NCBI RefSeq assembly: GCF_021869535.1 | Contig: NW_026262668.1 | Coordinates: forward strand, 70,515,558 to 70,579,557 | DNA: 64,000 nt | From: Mytilus californianus | Lineage: Eukaryota > Mollusca > Bivalvia > Mytilida > Mytilidae | Direction of reading: 5' to 3' | In this document: piece by piece, positions 45,466-56,229 of the stretch | Position numbering within the stretch: position 1 is the stretch's first letter | Layout of the letters: every line of letters starts with the position of its first letter | The notes under the pieces: model-generated | What the model was told of the DNA's origin: nothing | The model's database searches: none | Seen by the model: the letters and a program-made list of their open reading frames with translations, nothing else | Made by a program: the position numbers and the translations under genes

Positions 45466-46625
45466 GACGTGAACAGCTTTCATTTGACAAAAGAAAGTTT
45501 GTGGAAGAACAAAATAAAGACCCTGAGGTTCTTCAGTTCCGCAAGAGGGCTCAACTACAGGAGGAAGCAGACAAAGTGGCCGAATGCTTCTTCCATCAAG
45601 ACGGCATTTTAATGAGGAAATGGAGGCCCCCTAATGCTATCCAAGAGGAGGAATAGAGAGTGGTATACCAAGTGGTGGTGCCTAAAGTTTATAGGCAAGA
45701 AATTATTGGTCTTGCCCATGACACCCCCTTGGCTGGACATTTAGGTATAAGGAAGACTTGCCTTAAGTTCTTGCAGCATTTCTCCTGGCCCAGACTTAAG
45801 GATGATGTCACACAATACTGCAAATCATGCCATATATGCCAGGTTGTTGGCAAGGCTTACCAGAAAATACCACCAGCACCACTTCTGCTAATTCCAGCCT
45901 TTGAAGAACCTTTCAACAGAGTACTAATTGACTGCGTTGGACCTTTACCAAAGACCAAGACTGGAAATGCGTATTTATTGACGATCATGTGTACATCCAC
46001 TTGCTTTCCTGAGGCTATTTCGTTAAGGAATATCAAGACATCAACTATTGTCAAAGCTCTTATCAAATTTTTCACGTTAGTAGGACTTCCTTAGTCTATA
46101 CAGTCCAACCAGGGTTCAAATTTCATGTCAGGTTTATTTCAGCAAGTCGTGTTTCAGTTAGTGATTGCTCAGTATAGGTCAAGTGTTATCATCCAGAATC
46201 TCAAGGTGCCTTAGAACGTTTTCATCAAACATTGAAGAACATGATTAGAACTTTTTGTCTTCAATTTGACAGGGACTGGGATGATGATGTTCACTTTTTA
46301 CTTTTTGCGGTCCGAGAGGTTGTCCAAGGATCCCTTGGTTTTAGTCCCTTTGAGTTGGTGTCTGGTCATACTGTAAGGGGACCTTTAAAATTGGTTAAGG
46401 AAAAACGGCTTGAATCATCTAGACTATGTATCTAGATTTAAAGGAAAATTGTATAATGCTTGTCAAATTGCTCAGAAAAACTTAAAAACTGTTCAGAATA
46501 AGATGAAAATATGGTATGATAAAGATGCTAGGGAGTTTTTGAGCCTGGGGATAAGGTACTTGTATTTTTGCCAGTCCCTGGACATCCTTTACAGGCTAAA
46601 TACTTTGTCCTTATACAATAGATAG
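45466..46625 (+). pseudogene. Integrase, placed upstream of RT
   Basis: A linker region (RREQLSFDKRKFVEEQNK) leads to an in-frame stop near 45655. Then comes the HHCC zinc domain (AHDTPLAGHLGIRKT … YCKSCHICQ) and catalytic core. The first Asp is present (RVLIDCVGPLPKTKTG). The expected second Asp position reads Asn (QSNQGSNF) and is preceded by a stop at 46093. Further frameshifts lie between 46090 and 46410; the C-terminal part is FKGKLYNACQIAQKNLKT. Integrase is therefore non-functional. Confidence 0.8.
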
Positions 46626-46789
46626 TAAAATCAATGATTTAAATTATATTGTAAAAACTCAAGGTCGGCGCAAACAAAATAGAGTGTGTCATATTAATAT
46701 GTTAAAACCATATTTTGAGCGTATTATTGAAGGTGTGAGTAAACTAGTTGCCACTTTAGCCAGGGTTAAATTGTAGAACAATTATGACA

Positions 46790-47783
46790 AACCAGATATA
46801 ATTGAACCACCTTTTGATTATAAAACTATTGAACAAACAGTAAGATTGAAAAATTCAGAAATTTTGTCAAATTTATACTCAAAACTTGCACATCTGACTT
46901 TTGATCGTAGAGAAAAATTAAAAACTTTGGTATTTTCTTTTAAAAATCTTTTTCCAGATGTGCTAAACAAAACCACTGCTGTTTGTCATGATGTTGATGT
47001 AGGCGATGCTTCTCCAATTAAGCAATATCCTTACCGACTCAATCCACTTAAACTTGATTTTATGAGACAAGAAATTAAATATATGCTTGACAGTGATATT
47101 ATTGAGCCGAGTAACAGTGAACGGAGCTCTCCTTGTCTCCTTGTGCCCAAACCAGATAAAACCTTTCGTTTCGTGACTGATTTCAAAAAAGTAAATTCAG
47201 TTTCAAAATCTGATTCCTATCCGATTCCAAGGATAGAAGACTTCATTGATAACATTGGACAAGCAAAATTTGTGAGCAAATTTGATTTATTGAAAGGTTA
47301 CTGGCAGGTACCTTTGACACAGAGAGCTTGTGAAATATCAGCTTTTGACACACCAGACGGCTTATTTCAATATACTGTCATGCCGTTTGGTATGAAAAGT
47401 TGTCCAGCTACATTTCAAGGAATGATCAATAATGTTATAAAAGATTTAGACTGTTGTTATGCTTATATTGATGTTCTTATTGTATGTAGTGATAGCTGGG
47501 AAGAGCATTTAACACATTTTATGATATTTTTGATAGATTGTCACAATCAAATTTGACTGTTAATCTTGGTAAAAGTGAATTTTGTCAAGTCACTGTTGAT
47601 TATTTAGGGCACACAGTTGGCCAAGGTCAAGTGAAACCTATTATGGCTAAAGTTGATGCAATTACCAAATTTCCTCCTCTTACAACTAAAAAACAACTTA
47701 TGAGATATTTAGGAATGATTGGATTTTACAGGAAATTCTGTTCAAATTTTGCTTCTGTTGTTCAACCATTGACTCAGCTTTAA
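46790..47783 (+). pseudogene. Reverse transcriptase (Ty3 type)
   Basis: The long frame from about 46800 to 47556 covers fingers and palm: QYPYRLNPLKLDFMRQEI, SPCLLVPKPDKTFRFVTDF, FVSKFDLLKGYWQVPL, MPFGMKSCPATFQGMI. The catalytic loop reads YIDVLIV, so the second Asp of the Y-x-D-D motif is replaced by Val. A frameshift near 47530 leads to the thumb and connection (GKSEFCQVTVDYLGHTVG and LMRYLGMIGFYRKFC), ending at a stop at 47781-47783. Confidence 0.9.
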
Positions 47784-48275
47784 CGGAAAGATTCTAAACT
47801 CATCTCGAGTGATAATTGTCAAAATGCTTTTGAAAATAGCAAATCACTTTTAATTAACAGTCCAGTTCTGATCACTCCAGACTTTGAAAAGCAATTCAAA
47901 CTTGCCGTTGATGCGAGTGATGTAGGAGTTGGAGCCGTTTTATATCAAGAAACAGATGATAATGTTGAGAAACCTATATCATATTTTTCTAAGAAATTAG
48001 ATAAACATCAGAAAAATTATTCATCTATTGAAAAAGAGTGCTTTGCACTGTTGTCTGCACTTCAACATTTTTGTGTATATTTAGATCCCACTATGCATCC
48101 TATTCTTGTTTATACTGATCATAATCCTCTCACCTTCATACATAAAATGAGAAACAAGAACCAGAGATTGACTAGGTTGAGTTTATTGTTACAGGAATGT
48201 GATTTTATTAAAAAACATATTAAAGGTAAAGGTAAAGATAATGTAATAGCAGATGCTTTATCTAGATCTTACTAA
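47784..48275 (+). pseudogene. RNase H domain
   Basis: Follows RT after one stop. Motifs are FKLAVDASDVGVGAVLYQ (first Asp), SSIEKECFALLSALQ (Glu), LVYTDHNPLTF (Asp) and DNVIADALSRSY (last Asp), then the stop at 48275. All four acidic positions are present. It is the last domain before the polypurine tract. Confidence 0.88.
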
Positions 48276-48347
48276 AACACTGCATACATACTATGTATTT
48301 TTGTATATATTGTTCAGGACAATTTTTAGTTATACTCAAATTTTTTT

Positions 48348-48359
48348 TAAGGGGGGAGG
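48348..48359 (+). promoter_or_regulatory. Polypurine tract
   Basis: aaggggggagg directly before the 3' LTR, the expected primer site for plus-strand synthesis. Confidence 0.8.
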
Positions 48360-49015
48360 TGTTATGATATTGTAAGTATTATATTTTTTTATCTTGGCCT
48401 AATTTGTTTTGTGTGGCCTTATAACATGTATAATATGTTTACATAATACTTATAGTTGTTTACAAAATAATGTTGTAACTGTGCAGTTTAGAAATCACTT
48501 GAACAATCATAGATACTGATGGAATGATTAGAACTTTCTATTTGACTTACATTCTAATTCTGGAATGATCATAATCTACGATGTGTAATTTAAACTTCTA
48601 CCGTATTCTAGAAATTTCCGTTCTAAAGTTTTCTATGAGTTTCCCTTCTATAGTGTTCTAGAGATTTCCGTGATAACTATATATATACAGACATTAAAGT
48701 TAGACTTTGAGATTAGACATTAATAAACTGGTATTCTCAGAAGTTCTCTCAGTTGGATTGACACTATTATTTACGTTAACTACATCATACTAGATTGTGA
48801 CTTATTGGACATAACATTCTGTTTGGATTCCCGCAACAGTGAAGAGAAGAATTCCGGATAAAGAAAAGACGAAAGGATCGGACATATATATGTTAACAGT
48901 TAAGTTGACATTTCAATTTGTATAATATTTGTAAACTTCTGTATAATAAATCTTGTTAGATTTTATTATTGATTTGCGTCTTTTGTTGGCTACAATTTTA
49001 AGGTGATTTCTGGCC
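48360..49015 (+). repeat. 3' LTR
   Basis: Begins TGTTATGATATTGTAAG and ends near ggtgatttctggcc. It has a local duplication absent from the 5' LTR (gagtttcccttctatagtg vicinity, 48600-48670). No clear target duplication with the 5' flank was found. Confidence 0.85.
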
Positions 49016-51212
49016 TTAAAGTGTGTTTTCATGATATACATTCAGATGTTAGAATGTGTATGTTAATGCAGAGACGATTTGAGGGGGGTGAGCGGACAGG
49101 GGCCCGGCTCACCCTTATGGAGCTACAGATATGGAAAATACATAGACGTTTTACATATCCCACTCATAACGTGGCTTAGTTTGCACTCTCGTTGAAAATC
49201 GTTTGCATCTGAAATCAACAAAACAAGATCTGTGATTGGATCAGTGGCGGATTCAGAAGGGGGCGTAGAAGGCGTAGATTGGAAAATATATAAGTTTTTA
49301 GCATAAAATCGTCCAAAATTTGTTCACCTCGTTACACTCGGCGGTATTTGTTCAGTTTTATGGAATTACGCCCCCTTTCAAAAACCCTGGAGCAGCCCCT
49401 GTTAGTCGATCTATAGTTATCTATGTTGTTTTGTGTCTGTTGTTTGTCTGTTTGTCTTTTTCTTTTAAGCCATGGCGTTGTCAGTTTATTTTCTCCTTAT
49501 GAGTTTGAATGTCCCTTTTGTATCCTTCGCCTCTCTTTTAGTGCGGATTTAAGAGTAGGGCGCACTCGATGTGTATTTACTTTGCAAATGTAGTACTAGC
49601 CTCCTATTCTGGATCTCCAACTTGGTATAATTATAGACATTAGAAGTTCAACATTAATTTTATTTACCATTCATGGACGACTTATATGCACATCTAAACC
49701 AAAGACAAAAGCGGGTTAATCCTTCCGCAACGCCCATGATTTCCGTTTTTTCTTCAGTATAACTTGTTGCTTGTTTGTCTTTTTTTGTTTTGGACCATTT
49801 AAAGATTTCTATACAATGTGGACTATATAACGGGCATATTGAACTCTATTTGCATTGGTTTTGATGATAATTTCTTTGATGATTGGGTGTTGTCTCGTTG
49901 ACATTGATTTGATATATAACTATTGGTATCTAAATCAAAGCTATGCTTGTATGTGTGTTGAAATGGACACTGGATTTCACATGTTCGCTCGTGTTATCAT
50001 CTTCTGTAAAAGCTAAACGTAAAACTGATTGGTTCACAGTTATTTGAGGTGTTTTAACCAATTAACGAAGTTTAAAAGAATGAGACCAAATTAGTTGTGC
50101 ATCTTGCATTGACTGAAGATTCTACCAGTTGAAAATCATTTGGTGATTACTAAGGCAAAGACCATGTGACTCCCACGGGGGATATAGTTTTATTCCGTTT
50201 GATATTTGGTTTTTGTGATCGCAAGTGTCGCATTATGTTTTGCTCACATTTAACCTTTATTTTAATGGGGAAAATGTCCTTCTCCAAGATATTTTTATCA
50301 TAATTTTTTCCATACAATGAAACATCTTTGTCTGGCAATCCTTGATGAATCACGTTGACAATGTGATGATGACATATGCATTAATGAATAAAAATAATTT
50401 TGAATTTGTCGTTAAATTTAGAGTATTGCACTTAAAATGCCAATGATGTAAAGATTTAAAAATGCATGCTTAAATAAATCCCGCGCGTATGTGTGTAACC
50501 TTGGTTAACATAAGCAACGTATCGGACGTAAGTGTACTTTAAACTAATTTTCATTATTTTCAGATATTAAATGCGTAATTTATTAGCAATACAATTAAAT
50601 GTATAAAGATATGTTTGATTCAGAAAAGAGTGTCGTTTTATCAGATAAAACATAAACTCTCAGTGTTTTCGTTGGAGTATAATACATGCTCCCTTAACGT
50701 TCGTTCGTACCTTTCGTCAAAATGTTAGAAAGCTCTAATAAACGAAATCTACATATAATCAGGCGATATATTCCCTTAAAATAATCACGATTATCACAAA
50801 TTTACTAATAAAAATATTAACATGCAATTAATTTTGATAAATCCAACATCAACAATGTTGTAAGTCCTTTTTAAGGACTTTCCCTTTCCAATTTTTATGT
50901 ATCTTCTCTTGATGATGTTTTGGATCTTTCAAATTAAGTGTATATTTCTTTGAAGTCGGAAAAGATTGTCACAACACTGATGCAGATATCATTAAGTGTT
51001 CAAACCATTACTTAATTTTATGGAAAATGAAATGTAGTAGTCATTGTGCAAATAACATGCAGGAATATAGTTAACCAGGTATATCACAGCCAGATTGTTA
51101 TTGGTATGGAAGACCAAAGAAGGATAAAAGTATTGAATCATTTTATGAGTACATAACCAATTTTTTTAGTGTATATACATCAGGGCTTTAATAACTCATT
51201 TACATTTTAAAG
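49016..51212. other. Intron upstream of exon B', with one repeat
   Basis: Contains the tail-plus-flank repeat at 49459-49645 and otherwise AT-rich DNA. A short T-rich stretch precedes the acceptor at 51212. No other feature is supported. Confidence 0.5.
49459..49645 (+). repeat. Penelope-like tail fragment plus shared flank, copy 2
   Basis: Matches 39010-39203 in the tail (agccatggcgttgtcagttt) and for about 100 bp beyond it (gcggatttaagagtaggg, cactcgatgtgtatttactt). The two copies stand on either side of the Gmr1-like element in direct orientation. Confidence 0.7.
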
Positions 51213-51430
51213 GTGAACTTACGTCAGCAGATTTAGACTTTGATTTGCTGATTTTTCTGCTTAAGCATCTAGAAAACATTAATATACCCGAGAATATTCC
51301 CTCCAAAAAGAGCATTAATCCAGGTTCAGATTTGGCTCGCATTGTAATCTACAGAAGACGATTGATGAAGAAAAAGGATGGTGCTTTGACAGAGTCTGAA
51401 TTTAAAAAGTACTGGGATGATGTTTCATCG
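51213..51430 (+). CDS. HEPN domain exon B', second HEPN unit
   Basis: This exon codes GELTSADLDFDLLIFLLKH, a linker, then SDLARIVIYRRRLMKKK and ESEFKKYWDDVSS. It is paralogous to exon B (6273-6493), with the same phases (1 in, 0 out) and nearly the same length (218 vs 221 nt). The acceptor cattttaaag ends at 51212 and the donor gtgggta starts at 51431, weaker than consensus. The catalytic His of R-x4-6-H is again absent (YRRRLMKK). It joins exon A' in phase 1 and exon C' in phase 0. Confidence 0.8.
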
Positions 51431-52050
51431 GTGGGTATTTTGTAAATTTTAGATACTCAGCTGATTTTTCATTGGTCTAACCATTTGTTACAAGATAGTT
51501 TGTCATTATTATTTTTGTTTGTTATGCCTTTGACACACCTACATGTAAGCAAAAATATACCCTTGTAAAGTTATTAAAGACTGTCCAATAGAGATAACAT
51601 TTTTGTTTTAAGTGTACCCACCGTATGAAACAGGTAAAACTTCATGCATCCTTGTGGCATCTGATTATCAATTAAAACTTGCAATCCGTTATAAGGTAAC
51701 ACTGTTTAGCAAATTAGCACTTATCTGCTGGAGAAACGTATAGTTCCCCCTACTGAAGCTAAGAAAATCGTTTGTAATAGGTCAGCTGAAAATTGTTTAT
51801 GAAAAGTATATGCGAAAAGTTACAATTGCATACAGATAATACAAATGTATGCACTTTTTTTTTAAAAGAATAGTTATATTTCAGAAGCTGAAGAAACAAA
51901 ATAAAATTTTTAATAAAAAGTGATTATATTTATTTAGTATAAAAGCAATGTTGCATCTTCATCGTAAAAATTAATCATTACTTTCAGCACCTGAATAATA
52001 ACTTTTTCGTTATATTCAAAACTGTTATAATTACTGGAAAAGTCTTTTAA

Positions 52051-52240
52051 TATAAAAATAAGGAGATGTGGTATGGTTGCCAATGAGACAACTATCCAAT
52101 AGAGTTCAAATTAAGTAGATGTAAGCAATTATAGGCAACTGTACGGCCTCCAACAATGAGAAATTCTCACACCTTATAGTCTGCTATAAAAGTCCCCGAA
52201 AAGAAAAATGTAAAAAAAAAACCAAAAAAAAGCGAGAAAA
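52051..52240 (+). repeat. Repeat family A fragment next to TTAA
   Basis: TTAA at 52047-52050 is followed by tataaaaataaggagatgtg, ggtatggttgccaatgag and tgtacggcctccaacaatg. It is the first ~190 bp of the family, again starting at TTAA. Confidence 0.65.
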
Positions 52241-52586
52241 CCAACTTTAGCCTTGAACTACATTATTTTTGAATCCATATTCCATCTTAAAATATTGCCT
52301 TTTATTACAAGGTAAACAGTAATATTACTATAAAAAAAAAGCGACATTGATGAATAATCTTTTAAAATTGAAGTCTTGGAGGGACTTTTGTAAACGCGTA
52401 ACTTTTGTACATGTTATGACTTAAACATTACAATAAAAATTTTCACACGAACTACAATATTATTATTAGCTTTAAAATGCTAAAAAAAACCCCGAAAAGA
52501 TACTTGGACTATGATTTTGCTGAAACAGTTGTGATGTGCTGAAGTTTTAGATAAAACGGTTTAGACCACTACATTGATAAAAGTTT

Positions 52587-52624
52587 ATCATGACTATATA
52601 TATATATATATATATAGTCATGAT
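52587..52624. repeat. Perfect 38-bp palindrome with TA core
   Basis: ATCATGAC, then TA repeats, then GTCATGAT, with exact symmetry about 52605/52606. It could extrude as a cruciform; no function is evident. Confidence 0.95.
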
Positions 52625-53535
52625 GTATATACAAGTCTAAATTGAAAACAACCTTCAAACCTATGATTGCGTTGGATAAAAACCGCAATTTTTTATACGT
52701 GTGCGTGCAAAACAAATTTCTTGGTAGAGGGGTCTAAATACAGCACAAACAACATTTTCCAAAAGACCAAAAAAGTGAAAAAGTATATTTTAACAAAACG
52801 CATTTGACTAGCAGGTCGAACAACGGATGTTCTTAAACCCTGCTGACTGCCATAGCGATTGCCAAATAAACGGATCACCAGATGTAACAAAATGGATCTT
52901 AATATATATATATGTATATGTTTATATAAAATCACTACATTAAGCTTTTCCTAACAAAACCCGTATAAAATGTTCGTAAAGGACATACATGTTAACAAAT
53001 AATTAGATAAATATTGATCGCTGCAAATGCATAAATAATCCCGACCCAGCTCTCTTTTTAAGTCTATCAAGGTTTCCTTCGAAGTCTTGATCGTGGATCT
53101 TATATCACTTATAGGTTAAACTGAATACATATATCATAACGGTTGCATTTTAAAGATGTGTTTATCTAAATGTTTTAAAATTATTCATCGATATACTGAT
53201 AAGATAAAATTTGACAAAACAAAATTATGACTTTAATACCCTTACCTAAAACCAAATGAGTTGGTTTAGCAAATTAAGATGCCATGTGATTAAGATTCTG
53301 ACTTTGTTGTTTTCCATTTAGAAAGACCAGATTTACGTCTCAGATTGGAGCTGAATCTAACTTGTTTCCATGATTTTATATTTGGACATGGATGTTTTTA
53401 TTTTGCTGGGCCAGCGGTTATGGGAGAGAGAATTGTGTCCATACCATTTCAATAATAAACTACATGCAATCATATGGGAAATAAAACAATGGGGACTTTT
53501 CAAATTCATATAAAGATCTTCTTTCTTTTACACAG

Positions 53536-53628
53536 GCCATAACACGAATTGGCGGTAAAGATTTCGAAAGAATATGTTACCGTCTGGAAAATGAAGACAA
53601 TCTACTTGATAATTATTTGAATATATAA
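53536..53628 (+). CDS. HEPN exon C', closing helix and stop
   Basis: This exon codes AITRIGGKDFERICYRLE and about 12 more residues to a TAA at 53626-53628. The acceptor tcttttacacag ends at 53535. Phase 0 entry matches exon B'. The start aligns with exon C (AVIRLAGNQL). In exon C the frame continues into the Cys/His-rich exon, whereas here the protein ends, so the second HEPN unit is C-terminal. The transcript's 3' end must lie close to the convergent receptor gene, whose stop is 287 bp away. No AATAAA is seen between them. Confidence 0.75.
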   Translation, partial: AITRIGGKDFERICYRLENEDNLLDNYLNI

Positions 53629-53914
53629 CAGATAAGCAGCAAACATTTAAAATGAACATGGGAATGGAATCCTTTTTTTCTCTCGTTACAAACTTTTACA
53701 GAACAACAGTATAATGGTACAACAACAAGACAAACGAGTAAACTTATCAGTTAATTCGTCGGGGAAAATGTGATGTATCAAAATACTAGAACAAAAATGT
53801 ATCTATGATCATACTAGACTGTGATATTTTGTTTGTACATATAATGACATGTAATAATTTTGTCAAGAAGTAGTAGCATAACTATCATGGATTATGCACA
53901 TTGGTTTTACAAAT

Positions 53915-54618
53915 CTAGAAATGACAAGACTTAGACCAAAACACATTTGTTTTAACCTTCCTTTTGTCATCATCTTCTTTGATGCTGCAAACAGCTTCCC
54001 CTAAATTATTCGTGTCGAACATAACTTTACCGCAGGATCGCCAACCTCTCTGACAATGAAGATAACTATGTTCGTTTTTGTTTAATCTGTTTGAATAAAT
54101 ACAGCCAAATTCACTATGAAAAAATACTTTGGTTTCATATCTGGGCAGAATATCGTCATTTTTACATAAAGGCTGGTATGGGTTTAGATAGTCGTCCTTT
54201 TCAATAATAAATCCAAATGATGTTGAGGATGAATTCTTAGTTTCTCCGTGACTTCCACATACATATTTTGATGATCTATTTGTATACGGTAAGTGATGCT
54301 GTGGAGGATTTTCACTACAATCAGAAGAATTAGATCTGCTAACATTTATTACCTCAAGATATTCTGCTTTCACTATATCTTTATTTGTAATTTGATTCAG
54401 ATTGTTCTCATCAATTATATCATATAAACTTTCATCCACTTCAATATTTTCATTTCTGTTTTCCTGTAAATCCTCTATCATTCCGACTTGTTGAATGTTT
54501 GTCAGCGTATGCGATCTAGACCTATGTTTCCGTTGTATGAGAGCGCAAATTGCTATCACAAGGATTAATACTAGAGCTGATAGGATATAGTACACCATTA
54601 TCTCCCTTCTTGAAAAAC
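53915..54618 (-). CDS. Multi-EGF receptor-like protein, last exon (TM and cytoplasmic tail)
   Basis: Entry in phase 1 after an acceptor (tttaaaag, weak pyrimidine tract) gives GFSRREI and then the transmembrane helix MVYYILSALVLILVIAICAL, a basic stop-transfer (RKHRSR), and a tail of about 200 residues ending KSCHF. Numbered from that Met, tyrosine motifs are YDII (59), YLEV (80), YLNPYQPL (137-144) and YETK (154). Paired Y-x-x-(I/L/V) motifs are ITAM-like and suggest tyrosine-kinase-linked signalling. This is inference. Six further Cys residues are spread over the tail. The exon could be translated from Met54598 only if it were a first exon, which the upstream EGF exons argue against. It converges with the HEPN gene. 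Confidence 0.7.
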
Positions 54619-55932
54619 CTTTTAAACATTGTAAACATAATCGTTAAGAATATAAATAAAATGGAATGTCATTACTGGGCAGCAATACCTTACAACATCA
54701 TATCTAAATATTCAGTTTAAATAAAAGGAAATGAGAGGTATATACGTTGCATTAACAAGACACCAACTTTCTAATAAAAAAGACACAAAATCCTACATAG
54801 AAAAAAATAAAATTTATAAACACAAACTTAACTAAAGATCAGAATGAACTCAATGGTTCTGAAACGGGAAGTTTTTACTTCACTACTAGAGGCAAACAAA
54901 GATGTTGCACGCTATGTTGTGCTAAGAATATCTGCAATCTAAAGTACCGGGAAAAAGAAGTAGTATGAAATATGATAATTATGATAGAAATAGAGAAAAA
55001 GGTTCTCAAAGATGTTATCTACTAGTATTAATCAATTGAATAAAACAAATTGTCAGTTGACTCGTTCCGGAGTTATTGCCCTTAAATGACAATTTTTACC
55101 CAAATTTTGCTGTTTTTTTATGCATTAATCTTGAATCTAAATTACACATAGAGAAATTGTAGACAGCAAAAATTAATAACAGTAGACGAGTTGCATATAA
55201 GTCAGCATCGTAGGAGTTATTATCCTAAAGTAAGAATTGTTATCAATTGTTTTGCAAGTTTTGGATATTCTGGTGAAAACTATATAACAGACCGATTTAG
55301 GGTGTTAGATGATGATGATGATGGATGACCATTTCAAGGCAAGTGGCAAATTAAATTGAAATTCAGGCCGAAAACATGTTAATGTGATATGAATATGACT
55401 TCTGCTTTACTAAACTGACACACTGAGCCGGATGTTTAATGTGATAGTTCACAAGCTAACAGTCCACAGAAAGACATGTCAACCTACCCGGACACATTCT
55501 TCTGACTGCGGATAGACTAGTTTTTGCTATTACTCCTTTATGCTGTGTAATTAGCGATGAGGCAGCGCATACCAATTTTTAAGTCTTTGGATCAACCCGG
55601 CTTAGGAGTCGAGCCTTTGACTTCCGGCACTTGAGGTGAGCACGAGACCATCCAGGTGGTTGAAGCCGTAAGAGCCTCAGTTTTAAGTCACAACAAATTG
55701 TGTAAAAAGGTAGTTATTTTGCTTTAATGGATACATATAAATGTAAAATAATGAAATAAAATATATCAACACAGTGAGATATTTTCTCTTTGCAAAATAT
55801 CATAAATAATGTAAATAAGATAACATGACTATACCAGTTGATCACAATATTATAAAAAAACTGTTTTCTCTTTCTTTGGCGGGTGTTGTCAATAAGCGAC
55901 GGATATTATACGTGTGTTAATGAACTGCTTAC
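54619..55932. other. Intron of the receptor gene with a repeat fragment
   Basis: Contains a diverged partial copy (55020-55270) of the 36.6-37.8 kb repeat (agttattgcccttaaatgac, then gtagacagcaaaaatt). A (GATG)-like run is at 55309-55325. The rest is unassigned. Confidence 0.5.
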
Positions 55933-55998
55933 CATTCGTTTTTTTGTCTGGGATGCCTTTAAGAGTAATGTTTTCCCTCGCTGCTGTAAAGAATTCGT
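55933..55998 (-). CDS. Receptor gene, juxtamembrane stalk exon
   Basis: On the minus strand the acceptor ttctcctttttag precedes the exon and the donor gtaagcag follows it. The 66-nt exon joins phase 1 to phase 1. It reads DEFFTAARENITLKGIPD and then KKTN, including an N-glycosylation sequon (N-I-T). It links the EGF end to the transmembrane exon. The peptide itself is not a recognisable domain. Confidence 0.65.
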
Positions 55999-56229
55999 CT
56001 AAAAAGGAGAACAAAAATGTGTTAAGTGTGTATTGCGAGGAACAGGAACTGAAATAATCACCAAACTTATTCTTTTGTCTTCAGAATGAAGTGATAGATC
56101 CTAACATTGTTTAAAATCCTCAACTCAACATTTAGGCTTTGTCAATCTCATATTCTTACCGTCTTTGTGTTTCTTGTTTTGACACTCAATACTAGATGTG
56201 ACTTTGGATAATTCGCGCACACAAGGAAA

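Larger units (their letters stand above)
39884..49015 (+). mobile_element. Gmr1-like LTR retrotransposon (Gag-PR-IN-RT-RH), degenerate
   Basis: This is a 9.1-kb element in the intron between exons A' and B', same strand as the HEPN gene. LTRs lie at both ends, a primer-binding site and polypurine tract sit at the expected places, and domains are in the order SCAN-like Gag, CCHC knuckle, aspartic protease, integrase, RT, RNase H. Integrase before RT is the Ty1/copia order, yet RT and RNase H are of Ty3 type, which defines the Gmr1-like group. It carries at least three insertions (40240-41471, 42674-43429, 43557-44600), many stops and frameshifts, and changed catalytic positions, so it is dead. 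Without the insertions it would be about 6.1 kb. Confidence 0.85.
51431..53535. other. Intron between exons B' and C'
   Basis: Holds a repeat family A fragment (52051-52240) and a 38-bp perfect palindrome (52587-52624). Otherwise AT-rich, with no coding signal. Confidence 0.55.

Noticed and set aside
55560-55670. GC-richer stretch considered as a tRNA or tRNA-derived SINE head
   Set aside because: I could not fold a cloverleaf or find convincing A and B boxes.
56100-56170. Possible extra receptor exon on the minus strand with donor near 56159
   Set aside because: Including it puts the neighbouring exons in a frame that reaches a stop before the transmembrane segment.
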